Translations under genes and position numbers: made by a program
Notes under the pieces: generated by a model
What the model saw: only the letters and a program-made list of their open reading frames with translations
Told to the model about the DNA's origin: nothing
Database searches by the model: none
Shown: positions 51,386-60,256 of the stretch, one piece after another
How the letters are laid out: every line of letters starts with the position of its first letter
Numbering within the stretch: position 1 is the stretch's first letter
Source of the DNA: Pseudomonadota bacterium
GTDB lineage: Bacteria > Pseudomonadota > Gammaproteobacteria > Steroidobacterales > Steroidobacteraceae
Assembly: GCA_016705325.1 (NCBI GenBank)
Contig: JADIYJ010000007.1
Coordinates: 186,001 to 250,000, forward strand
DNA length: 64,000 bases
Direction of reading: 5' to 3'

Positions 51386-54016
51386 ATGCTCATCACCTTC
51401 GGACTACGACTGGACGGCGAGCATGGCTGGCGTCCGGCGAATCGGCTGGGGATGCCGGTGCTCGGCCCGCTGGGACTGTTGAACCTGCTCGAGACGCGGC
51501 TGGGCTTGCTGCGTGCTGACTGCGCTCATGCACAGCGGGTAACGCAGTACCGCGAATGTCTCAAACAACTCGACACGCCGGAACGCTTCTATCACGCCTC
51601 GTTCGGCATCGATCCGATCGGTACCTCCGCGTCGCTGCTGGTGTGGCGCGACGCTTGGCATCTGCACGGCTGGAACGGCGAGTCACCGCCGGGTGCCGGC
51701 GTCCGGATTGCCGATATGGCCGCCGTCGAGGTCGCCGCCCGCAGTCTTCTGTTTCCGTCGATCGGCGAGCGACTGGCCCGAGTAGCCCAGTTCCTCGAGC
51801 GGCAGCAATCAAGCATCGAAGGCATCGAGCTCGTCGACAGGCTGGATGCCTTTCCCAAGCGTTGGCGGGAGGTGCTCGCGAAGCTGCCGGTACGGTCGGT
51901 CAGGGCGTACGGTCCGTCGGCAGACCCGACCACGGTGCTGGGAAGGCTCCAGATCGCGCTCAAGGCTGCGCACGACGGCGAGAAGCCCGGCGGGAAGATC
52001 GCCTGGACGGACGACGGCAGCCTCCGCGTCCTGCGTGCGGAGACCGGCCTTGTCGCCGCGCGCTGGGTCGCCAACGATCTCGCATCGCCACGGGAAGGGG
52101 TTGCGATCGTCGCCGAGCAGAGCCGTTCGCTGCTCGATGCGACGCTCGATGCCGCCGATGTCGCTCGGCAGGGTTTCCAGGATCCGAGCCCGCTGGCCCC
52201 TGCGCTTCAGGTCCTGCCCCTGGCGCTCGCCACCGTCTGGGAGCCGCTCGACGTCTACGCGCTGCTCCAGTTTCTCTCGCACCCGATTGGACCGGTGCCC
52301 GGCTATGCCCGACGGCGGTTGGCCGAGGTGGTCGCGCAGTTCCCCGGCATCGGCGGCCCGCGTTGGCGGGAAGCGGTCGAGGAGATCGTGCGTCGCCATC
52401 CGGAGCGTGCCGCCGACCTCCGTCAGGCGCTGGCATTCTGGGTCGAGCACACGCGTTACGACCCCGAGCAGGGCGCGCCGATCTCTGCGCTGCTCGAGAG
52501 GACCCGCGCGATTCGCGACTACTTCGGCGCGCGGCTTGCGGGTCAGGACGCCAATCGCAGCGCAGCGGCCGCAACGGGTTTCGCACAGGCCGCCGCGGTA
52601 ACGGCGGCTCTCGAGACACTTGCTGCGCAAGGCTCGGCCTCGATCGCCCCCACGGAGCTCGAGGCGCTGGTGGCGCAGTGCACGGCGCGGGGCGCTCCCA
52701 ACTTCGCAATGCACGCGCAGGTCGGCTGCGTTCGGTCCGTGTCCGATTCGGGCGCGCTGGTGGAACCCTTCGACCGCGTCGTCTGGTGGCAGATGGGCGC
52801 GCCGTCACTGCCGGGTCACTACGCGTGGAGCGCGAGCGAGATCGCGTCGCTCGCTCGGGCCGGTGTGGAACTGCCGCCGCTCGCGGAGGTGCTGAATCGG
52901 CGCGGCGAGGATTGGCTCAGGCCGGTCCTGAACGCACGTCGGCAACTCGTGCTCGTGCTACCTCCGCAAGGGGAGGAGATGCACCCGCTGTGGCAGGAGA
53001 TCCAGTGGTTCGTCGAGGGCGTACGGCCCGAGCCTCTGGAAAGTCTCCTCACCGGTCACGCCGGCAACGACCTGCCGGCAATTGCACACGCGGCTCTCCC
53101 AGGACGCAGGCGTTGGTGGCACCTGCCGGCGCAAGCGAAGATTCCGCCGCGCGCCCGCGAATCCTATTCCAGCCTCAACACGTTCCTGAATGCTCCCCAT
53201 CAGTGGGTGCTGAAGTACGCGGCCCGGCTAAACCCGTCCAACCTACTTGCGGTGGCCGACGAGAACCTGCTCTACGGCAACCTCGCCCATCGGTTGATCG
53301 ATCGGCTCTTCCGGACGAGTGGCGCGTTCGCCCTTCGCGGCGATGCATTGAGGGCCTGGTTCTTGCGCGAGTTCGCGGCGGTCGTGGCGGAGGAGGGCGC
53401 GGTTCTCCTGATGCCCGGGCGGCGCGGCGATTACGAGCGGCTTCGCTCGGCGATGGAGCGCACCATCGCGGAGTTTCAGCGGCAGTTCGCGGCGGCGGGT
53501 ATCGACGCCGTCGAGCCTGAGCGCGCGCTGGCCGGGAAGTTCACCGGCGGCGAGCTCGAAGGCGTCGCCGATCTCGTCGTGCGCAACAGTTCCGGCCAGC
53601 GCGCCATCGTCGACATGAAGTGGTCCGGCGGCACCTACCACCAGGACCGGCTGGCGAAGGATCGCCACCTGCAGCTCGCGCTGTATGCGGAGATGCTGCG
53701 TCGGGAAACGGGAGCGTGGCCGCAGGTTGCCTACTTCATCCTCGAAGCATCGCGTCTCCTTGCGCCGGACACGGGGTTCTTCCCGGAGGCGCGGGCGGTT
53801 CAGTCCGGCGGCCCGGGATCCACTGCGGTGCTGTGGGATCGGTTCGTCGCGGCCTGGAATTGGCGCCGCTCCCAGGTCGACGCGGGCCTGATCGAAGTCG
53901 CGGCCGAAGGCATCGAACCCACCGCCGAATCGGTGGCGCCACCCGACGCGCTCGAACCGGAACAACTGCGGCAGGAGTACGACGACTACCGCTGGCTGGC
54001 GGGCTGGGAAGGCTGA
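51386..54016 (+). CDS. AddB/RexB-like PD-(D/E)XK nuclease family protein
   Basis: The product has 876 residues. The C-terminal nuclease is clear: LEGVADLVVRN (Asp729) and AIVDMKWSGG (Asp743, Lys745), then QLALYAEMLRRE. Upstream lies ARESYSSLNTFLNAPHQWVLKYAARL (about residue 590), the place where AddB-type nucleases have SxxxxxxCP; the cysteine is replaced, so the usual Fe-S staple is absent. The first 500 residues have a degenerate helicase-like character (WRDAWHLHGWNG, RVLRAETGLVAARWVAND) without a Walker A motif. It is followed three bases later by the UvrD-type partner, as in addB-addA pairs. It probably forms a heterodimeric helicase-nuclease. Confidence 0.8.
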   Translation: MLITFGLRLDGEHGWRPANRLGMPVLGPLGLLNLLETRLGLLRADCAHAQRVTQYRECLKQLDTPERFYHASFGIDPIGTSASLLVWRDAWHLHGWNGESPPGAGVRIADMAAVEVAARSLLFPSIGERLARVAQFLERQQSSIEGIELVDRLDAFPKRWREVLAKLPVRSVRAYGPSADPTTVLGRLQIALKAAHDGEKPGGKIAWTDDGSLRVLRAETGLVAARWVANDLASPREGVAIVAEQSRSLLDATLDAADVARQGFQDPSPLAPALQVLPLALATVWEPLDVYALLQFLSHPIGPVPGYARRRLAEVVAQFPGIGGPRWREAVEEIVRRHPERAADLRQALAFWVEHTRYDPEQGAPISALLERTRAIRDYFGARLAGQDANRSAAAATGFAQAAAVTAALETLAAQGSASIAPTELEALVAQCTARGAPNFAMHAQVGCVRSVSDSGALVEPFDRVVWWQMGAPSLPGHYAWSASEIASLARAGVELPPLAEVLNRRGEDWLRPVLNARRQLVLVLPPQGEEMHPLWQEIQWFVEGVRPEPLESLLTGHAGNDLPAIAHAALPGRRRWWHLPAQAKIPPRARESYSSLNTFLNAPHQWVLKYAARLNPSNLLAVADENLLYGNLAHRLIDRLFRTSGAFALRGDALRAWFLREFAAVVAEEGAVLLMPGRRGDYERLRSAMERTIAEFQRQFAAAGIDAVEPERALAGKFTGGELEGVADLVVRNSSGQRAIVDMKWSGGTYHQDRLAKDRHLQLALYAEMLRRETGAWPQVAYFILEASRLLAPDTGFFPEARAVQSGGPGSTAVLWDRFVAAWNWRRSQVDAGLIEVAAEGIEPTAESVAPPDALEPEQLRQEYDDYRWLAGWEG

Positions 54017-54019
54017 GCG

Positions 54020-57000
54020 ATGGCTGGCACGCTCAGGTTCGTCAGCGCGGGGGCGGGAAGCGGCAAGACCTATCGCCTCACGCAGATCCTGCACGAGAAG
54101 CTTAGCTCGGGACAGGCCAGGCCGGCCGGGGTGATCGCAACGACCTTCACCCGCAAGGCCGCGACCGAGCTTCGCGAGCGCGTCCGCACGGCGCTCCTCG
54201 AGAAGGGCGAATTCGCGCTGGCGAATTCGATCGGGCAGGCGCGCATCGGCACGGTGAACAGCGTCTGCGGCGGGTTTCTCGAGCGCTTCGCGTTCGAGGC
54301 GGGACTGGCCACCGAACAGCGCGTGTTGGAGGAGACGCAGTCTGGCGTGCTCGTGAGGGAGGCCATCGATGCGGTCTCCGACAGCGCCACGGTCCAGGAA
54401 CTGGTCGAACTCGCGCGGCGCCTCGGCGTCGAGAGTTGGGAAGACGCGCTCAAGTCCCTCATCGACCAGGCGCGCGCGAACGACGTCGCGCACGCCCGTC
54501 TCGCCGCGTTCGGCGAACGCAACGCGAGGGACCTTCTCGCCCACTTCCCGGCGCCGGCTACGGAAGACCTCGACGCGCTGCTCGTGAGCGCGATCGAGGC
54601 CGGCGTTCCCGAGCTGGAGAAGCGATCCACCGGCAAGAAGAACACGGCCGAATACGTCGCGCTCGCGCGCGAAACTCTGCGGTTGGTGCGCGGCGGCACC
54701 GCGGCCTGGTCCGACTGGGTCAAGCTGTCCAAGGGTGCGCCAGAGGCGGGACTCAAGGCCGTCGCGCAGCCGGTGACGGACGTCGCCGGTCGCTTCTCCG
54801 CGCACCCGCGCCTGCGGCAGGACATCGAGCGGTACCTCGCGGCGATCTTCGCGTTGGGTGCGAGGGCGCTGGATGCCTACGCACAGAGAAAGCGCGAGCT
54901 GGGCGTCATCGACTTCGTGGACCAGGAGCACCTCTTTCTCGGGCTGTTGCAGAAACCCGCAGTCGTCGAGGCGCTCTCCGAGGAACTCGATCTGCTTCTC
55001 GTGGACGAGTTCCAGGACACGAGCCCCATCCAGCTCGAACTCTTCGTGCGCCTGTCGCGGATCGCCCGCGAGACCGTGTGGGTCGGCGACGTGAAACAGG
55101 CCATATACGGATTCCGGGGCAGCGACGCCGAGCTTATGAAGGCGGTGCTCGCGGAGCTTCCGGCGATGGGCGGCACGAAGGAAGTGCTCGGCCAGTCGCG
55201 CCGGTCTCGGCCCGACCTGGTTCGGCTGGTCAACGGCGCCTTCGGCGATGCCTTTGCGCCCGGGCTCTCGCGCCAAGAGGTGGAGCTGGCGCCTGTGCGC
55301 AAGGAGCTGGTCCCCGACTCGGCTCTCGCCAACTGGGTTCTCAACGGAAGGAACGTGACGGAGAGGGCTGCGGCACTCGCCGAAGGCATCCAAGCCCTCG
55401 TCGCGTCGGGCTACCGCATCGTGGATCCGTCGAGCGGCAACCTTCGGGCCGCGCACTTCGGAGACATCGCGGTGCTCTGCAAGACCAATGCGGGCGTTCA
55501 GACGGTGGCGCAGGCCCTTCGATTCGCCTCCGTGCCCTGGGCCACGCAGCAGTCCGGGCTCCTTTCGACGCCCGAGGCCGTCCTCGCCGTCGCGTGCCTG
55601 CGTCGATTCAACGACCCGCGCGACACGCTGGCGAGCGCGGAAATCGCCTCGTTGGCCGACTGCGAGGAGCCCGAGTCCTGGCTCGCCGACCGCCTGCGCT
55701 ACCTCGACGGCGGGGGCGACAGCGGCCAGTGGCGGGACGGCGCCGAGGGCGGTCACCCGCTGCTCGCGCGCATCGCGAAGCTGCGAGAGCAGGCGCCGCT
55801 GCTCTCGCCCTATGCCGCGATGGAGCTCGTCGTCGTCCAATGCGACCTCGCTGGACGCGTGCTGCGCTGGCGGCGCAACGAACTCGTCGCCCAGGTGCGC
55901 CTAGCGAACCTCCAAGCCCTCCTTGGCCTCGCGAGGACCTACGAAGACGCGTGCCTCGCGCGGCGCGAGCCGGGGACGGTTGCCGGCCTCATTCTCTGGC
56001 TCGTCGAGCAGGCCAGCGCGCAACTGGACATGCTCGCCCAACCGCCCGTCGATGCGGTCAAGATCATGACGCACCACGCGGCCAAGGGACTGGAGTGGCC
56101 CGTTGTCGTCCTGCTGGACCTGGAGAAGGACATCCGGGACCGAGTCTGGTCGGTCGGCGCGCGTTCCGAGGGGAGCCTCGACGTCGCCGCGCCACTCAAG
56201 GATCGCTGGATCCGATACTGGCCGTGGCCGTTCGGCGCCCAGAAGAAAGTCGACATCGCCGACACCATCGCCCAGTCTGCGGTGGGGACTCGCCTGCGCG
56301 ACGAAGCGATCGACGAGGCAAAGCGGCTGCTCTACGTCAGCATTACGCGGGCGCGCGACTGCCTCGTTCTGGCGTTCCCCGCGAAGCAGGGCGCGTGCGA
56401 GTGGCTTGAGTCCCTGAATGCACCGTGGCTCGCGCCGGACGTCGCGGGCGACTCGGTTTCGCTGCCGGATGGTTCGCGGGTTTCGTGCGACTTCCGCAGC
56501 TATGACCCGCCGGCGGCGCCCTCGGTCACGGTCGAGCCGGACTCGTCGCTCCGTTGGTTCCCCGGCACCGAATCGCGCACCGAGCGACTGCCGGCGACCC
56601 TGGTTGCCTCGGCTTCCGTTGCCCGACCTTGCAGGATCACCGATTCCACATCGATCGGGGAGCGCATTGCGCTGAAGGCCGGAACCGACGTGACTGCCCT
56701 CGGCAACGCGATCCACGCTTGCATTGCGACGGCATTCACCGATCCGGGCGTGCCTTTCGACGAGGCACGCGCGGCGAGCATCCTCGACGGTTTCCAACTC
56801 AAGGGCGCGATCGAGCCCTCCGCTGTGGTTCGGCAGATCGCCGCGTTGGAGGCGTGGATCTCCACGCGTTGGCCGGGCTGTCGGCGCCATGCGGAGATCC
56901 CCATCGAGTCGATTCTCCCCAGCGGTCAAGTCATGCACGGCCGCATCGACCTCCTGCTGGAAACGAAGGATGGCTGGGTGCTTCTCGATCACAAGGCGAA

Positions 57001-57166
57001 CCCCGCGCCGCGGGATAGGTGGGATCAGGTTGCCGACGAGCACGGCGGGCAACTGTCGGTGTACGCGGATGCCCTCGCGCGTGCCACGGGGCGTTCCGTC
57101 GTGGAGGCGTGGATCGTCCTGCCGGTCGCGGCTGGTGCGATCCAGGTGACGGCGAGGGACGAATGA
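54020..57166 (+). CDS. AddA-like UvrD helicase with C-terminal nuclease
   Basis: The product has 1,048 residues. Superfamily 1A motifs are present: SAGAGSGKTYRLT (residues 9-21), ATTFTRKAATELRER, LLVDEFQDTSPIQ (around 328-338), GDVKQAIYGFRGSD, SRRSRPDLV, HHAAKGLEWPVVVL (around 685) and LLYVSITRARDCLVL (around 768). The C-terminal PD-(D/E)XK nuclease has HGRIDLLLETKDGWVLLDHKANP (Asp977, Asp990, Lys992). It would unwind and degrade DNA from ends with the AddB-like partner. Housekeeping AddAB/RecBCD are not normally in such a context, so this is an island-borne version. Confidence 0.87.
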   Translation: MAGTLRFVSAGAGSGKTYRLTQILHEKLSSGQARPAGVIATTFTRKAATELRERVRTALLEKGEFALANSIGQARIGTVNSVCGGFLERFAFEAGLATEQRVLEETQSGVLVREAIDAVSDSATVQELVELARRLGVESWEDALKSLIDQARANDVAHARLAAFGERNARDLLAHFPAPATEDLDALLVSAIEAGVPELEKRSTGKKNTAEYVALARETLRLVRGGTAAWSDWVKLSKGAPEAGLKAVAQPVTDVAGRFSAHPRLRQDIERYLAAIFALGARALDAYAQRKRELGVIDFVDQEHLFLGLLQKPAVVEALSEELDLLLVDEFQDTSPIQLELFVRLSRIARETVWVGDVKQAIYGFRGSDAELMKAVLAELPAMGGTKEVLGQSRRSRPDLVRLVNGAFGDAFAPGLSRQEVELAPVRKELVPDSALANWVLNGRNVTERAAALAEGIQALVASGYRIVDPSSGNLRAAHFGDIAVLCKTNAGVQTVAQALRFASVPWATQQSGLLSTPEAVLAVACLRRFNDPRDTLASAEIASLADCEEPESWLADRLRYLDGGGDSGQWRDGAEGGHPLLARIAKLREQAPLLSPYAAMELVVVQCDLAGRVLRWRRNELVAQVRLANLQALLGLARTYEDACLARREPGTVAGLILWLVEQASAQLDMLAQPPVDAVKIMTHHAAKGLEWPVVVLLDLEKDIRDRVWSVGARSEGSLDVAAPLKDRWIRYWPWPFGAQKKVDIADTIAQSAVGTRLRDEAIDEAKRLLYVSITRARDCLVLAFPAKQGACEWLESLNAPWLAPDVAGDSVSLPDGSRVSCDFRSYDPPAAPSVTVEPDSSLRWFPGTESRTERLPATLVASASVARPCRITDSTSIGERIALKAGTDVTALGNAIHACIATAFTDPGVPFDEARAASILDGFQLKGAIEPSAVVRQIAALEAWISTRWPGCRRHAEIPIESILPSGQVMHGRIDLLLETKDGWVLLDHKANPAPRDRWDQVADEHGGQLSVYADALARATGRSVVEAWIVLPVAAGAIQVTARDE

Positions 57167-57242
57167 CGCGCGCACCGTCTCATCGGCGAGGGCCGGCGCC
57201 GACGCGGACCGCGGCGCACCACCCAGCGGTGCGGAGGCGGAA

Positions 57243-58469
57243 GTGAGGCACGACGCCGTGACCTGGCTCGACTTCCGGGCGGACGACCTCGCGCGAGCGC
57301 GCGATTTCATTCGTTCCATTCAAGAGGAAGGAGTCATCGACGAGCTCGGATTCCTCGCTCTTCTGGGACGGTTCTCCGACCTGCTGCATCCGGCGACGAC
57401 CACGCTGATGCGATCGGCCCGATATTTCTACTTCATCGCCGGCATCTACAGGTCGCTCGAACGCGAAGCGGTTCGTGCGAGCCAGGTTCCCCAACTGTCT
57501 CGGCAACGGCAGGACGAGCTGAGGGACGTCCTCTCCGAAACGGAGGCGGTCGGCGTCATCGGTCGGGACGCCGGCATCAACCTGAGGCAGTTCCCATCGC
57601 TGATCTATTGGAGCGGGCTCAAGAAACTCGGGATGTTCACGTCGAATCTCTCCGAAAGTGCGTATCAGGAGCAGTTCGACGACATCCGGCGCAGCCGCCG
57701 CGGATATCAGGACGACGACAAGACGCCGCAGGGGCCGGAGGGCGTGCGGTTCTGGGCAGATGACCTCCCGCCGGCAGGTTTCCTGGATTCGGAAGGCCGG
57801 ATAAGGCCGGGCGCAACCTTCGAGCTCACCAGGGCGGAAGCCTCGGACCTCCACATGCGGTTCACGTCGCAATTCCCCGAATCGCTGCTGTCGCACATGC
57901 TCCAGCATCGCCTCGTCGGCATCGACTGGCCTTGGGAGTGCCCGAAGCTGCCCAAGGGCCTCGCGGTTTGGGTCGGGCACGCCAGAAGATTGAGTCTCTT
58001 GGTTCGAGGAGCCACTCTGCAGTATTACGCCCTGCTGATAGAGGCGCGCGACAAGCTGGGGATCGAGAAGGCCGCCGACGTCGTGGCCCCCATCTTCGAG
58101 GACTGGTGGACCGCGGCCAGAGAGCCTTTGAACCAGTGGCGCACGAGCGAGCTTGTTACGGTCCCGACGGTTGCCTCCGCACTGCGCCCCGGCAATCGAG
58201 GCGATCGCTGGTTCATCGATGGCTGGCTCGAGCGCTGCGTCGAGGCCTCGTCGGCCGAAGCATTGCTGCGCGACGAGAAGGCCAGGACTCTGATCCGAGA
58301 GCGAGAGCGACGGGTCAAGCCGGCGAAGGCGCGGCTGAAGTACGAGAAGCACCTGAGACAGTGGAAGCCCGATCGGGTCGGCGTCGGCGTCTACCAGTTC
58401 GACTACCGACACGGCATCGGGTCCCGCTTCGCTTCCGAGATCCTCGACGGCATGGAGCGCGGCCAGTGA
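57243..58469 (+). CDS. DUF6361-like protein
   Basis: The product has 408 residues. The N-terminus (VTWLDFRADDLARARDFIRSIQEEGVIDELGFLALLGRFSDLLHPATTT followed by RSARYFYFIAGIY) matches my memory of DUF6361: a W-x-D-F start, DELG, and a P-x-T-T-x6-RY-x-F segment. No catalytic motif is obvious. The C-terminus ends YQFDYRHGIGSRFASEILDGM. GTG 57243 has GGAGG five bases upstream. It lies 76 bases after the AddA-like gene and its stop overlaps the next gene's GTG. The function is unknown; the neighbours suggest a partner of the PLD nuclease and helicase. Confidence 0.65.
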   Translation: MRHDAVTWLDFRADDLARARDFIRSIQEEGVIDELGFLALLGRFSDLLHPATTTLMRSARYFYFIAGIYRSLEREAVRASQVPQLSRQRQDELRDVLSETEAVGVIGRDAGINLRQFPSLIYWSGLKKLGMFTSNLSESAYQEQFDDIRRSRRGYQDDDKTPQGPEGVRFWADDLPPAGFLDSEGRIRPGATFELTRAEASDLHMRFTSQFPESLLSHMLQHRLVGIDWPWECPKLPKGLAVWVGHARRLSLLVRGATLQYYALLIEARDKLGIEKAADVVAPIFEDWWTAAREPLNQWRTSELVTVPTVASALRPGNRGDRWFIDGWLERCVEASSAEALLRDEKARTLIRERERRVKPAKARLKYEKHLRQWKPDRVGVGVYQFDYRHGIGSRFASEILDGMERGQ

Positions 58470-60256
58470 GCGTTCTCGACGTCACTCGCCAGCGAAGTGC
58501 ATTCACGGATGCGCTGCGCCCGCCGCCTGGATTCGTGCTCGGCGCCTGCATCGGCACGACCTTCAGCCTGGACTTCGAGCTCTTCACCGCCGTGCTCCTG
58601 GCATTCGTCGGGGCCGACGTGGAAGAGCCCCTGAACAATGCCCCCGCAGTCCTGACGTCGGTGGCGAGGCTGAGGTCTCGGCTGCGGGTCTTCGTGAACG
58701 GCGGGAGTCTTCACCCGCCAGCGACGACGAACCGGCTCTTTGCTCTCTACGACCGAATACTCCGGCCGAAGGCGATGGACGGCGGCGCTTTCCATCCCAA
58801 GGTCTGGGCGTTGCGTTTCGATCCGGTGGTCCGGCCCGAACGGCATGGCGTCGAGCCGATCTATCGTTTGCTGACGGCGAGCAGGAACGTGACGGATTCC
58901 GGTTGCTGGGAGCTTGGCGCACTGTTCGAAGGGACGCGACGAACCGGCACGCAGAAGTTCGGCGCGGATGTCGCCGCCTTCTGCCGGAAAGTGGCGGCCT
59001 CCCGTGATCTCCCCAAGGCTTTGTGGAAGCTGATCGAGGAGCTCAAGTACGTCGAGTTCGTGGCGCCTCGTGAAGCGGCGCAGGGCCTGAGATTCGATTG
59101 GCAATGGCCTGGCGACCGCGTGCTTGTCAACCGGTTGCCGCGGACCATCTCGCGCGCCCTCATGATTTCGCCATTCCTGCGCACGGACTTTCTCAAGCGT
59201 CTCTGCGATCGGACCGACGCACTGACGCTCGTCAGCACGCAGGACGAACTCGATCAACTCTCCGACGAGACTCACGAGCGCCTGGCGAACGCCCGGGTCT
59301 TTGTGGTCTCCGCCGAAGCCGACGAAGAGGTGCCATCACTGGACCTTCACGCCAAGCTGCTGGCCTGGGAGTCCGAGGGCGTCAGCGAAACCCTGATCGG
59401 GTCGGCGAACGCAACGGGTCCAGGCTGGGGGTGCGGCTTGAACGTCAACTGCGAGGCGATGGTGTCGCTCAGACCCGGTCTTGGCATCGACGCGGTTGTG
59501 AAGGCCTTCGTAGCACCTGCCAAGGACCAGCTGCAGCCGTGGATCGACAGGTACGTCCGCCAGACTGTGGCTGCCGACCCCGAGCGGGAGACGGCCAAGC
59601 GCCTCGAACACTTCAAGCGCCTCCTGCGCGCGGACCAGATTCGCGGCGAGTGCGACTCTGCGAAGAAGACCCTTCGCCTCCTCGCGCCGTCCTCCGCCGG
59701 CGAGCAGACGTGGCCGGCGGGCATGCGCGCGGAGATCGTGCCGCTCCTCCAGCGAGATCAGTCGGCACGCGCGGACTACCGGCTCGTTTACGGTCCGGGC
59801 GCGGCCTTCCAGGGAATCGAGCTCGATGACGTCGCGGCTTTCGCCTACGTCGTGGTCTGGGACGAGCACCACCGGGACGTCGAACTCCCGTTTGTCGTGC
59901 AGTTCGAGCTGAACCTCGGAGCACTGGAGGCGGATGAACGGGACAAGGCCGTGAACGCCCGCCTTCTCGAGGGAGTCGACGCTCGCAGCATGCTGTTGGA
60001 CGTGCTGGCGGGCCTACCCGGCGGGACGTCGCGGGCCGCGGGCGGGGGACAGTCGGGGGTCTGGCAGGCGGGCGATCCCCTGCTGCGGCGAGCGACGATC
60101 GAGAGAATCCTCGAAGCGTGCACGGCGGATCCGAGCCGCATCCACGAGGTCGAGGCCGTCCTGGCCGCGTGCGGAGACGCATCGAACATGAGTACGTTCC
60201 GCGAGTTCTGGGCGGTGTTCCGCGAATCGCTCGACGAGGAAGGCGCCGGTGTCTAG
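58466..60256 (+). CDS. Phospholipase D-like (double HKD) protein
   Basis: The product has 596 residues. The first HKD half is GGAFHPKVWALRF (His110, Lys112) with LLTASRNVTDSG (Ser139-Asn141). The second is SLDLHAKLLAWES (His295, Lys297) with ETLIGSANATGPGWG (Ser313, Asn315) and a following Glu330. Both halves keep the residues needed for a PLD-type phosphodiesterase, as in nucleases of restriction and defence systems. A C-terminal 250-residue part is unassigned. The GTG start overlaps the previous stop (GTGA). The stop overlaps the helicase GTG by eight bases. Confidence 0.82.
   Translation: MSVLDVTRQRSAFTDALRPPPGFVLGACIGTTFSLDFELFTAVLLAFVGADVEEPLNNAPAVLTSVARLRSRLRVFVNGGSLHPPATTNRLFALYDRILRPKAMDGGAFHPKVWALRFDPVVRPERHGVEPIYRLLTASRNVTDSGCWELGALFEGTRRTGTQKFGADVAAFCRKVAASRDLPKALWKLIEELKYVEFVAPREAAQGLRFDWQWPGDRVLVNRLPRTISRALMISPFLRTDFLKRLCDRTDALTLVSTQDELDQLSDETHERLANARVFVVSAEADEEVPSLDLHAKLLAWESEGVSETLIGSANATGPGWGCGLNVNCEAMVSLRPGLGIDAVVKAFVAPAKDQLQPWIDRYVRQTVAADPERETAKRLEHFKRLLRADQIRGECDSAKKTLRLLAPSSAGEQTWPAGMRAEIVPLLQRDQSARADYRLVYGPGAAFQGIELDDVAAFAYVVVWDEHHRDVELPFVVQFELNLGALEADERDKAVNARLLEGVDARSMLLDVLAGLPGGTSRAAGGGQSGVWQAGDPLLRRATIERILEACTADPSRIHEVEAVLAACGDASNMSTFREFWAVFRESLDEEGAGV

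Noticed and set aside
53243..55840. 865-codon minus-strand open frame
   Set aside because: It runs antisense across the AddB-like/AddA-like junction; composition is Arg/Asp/His-rich and no domain is seen.
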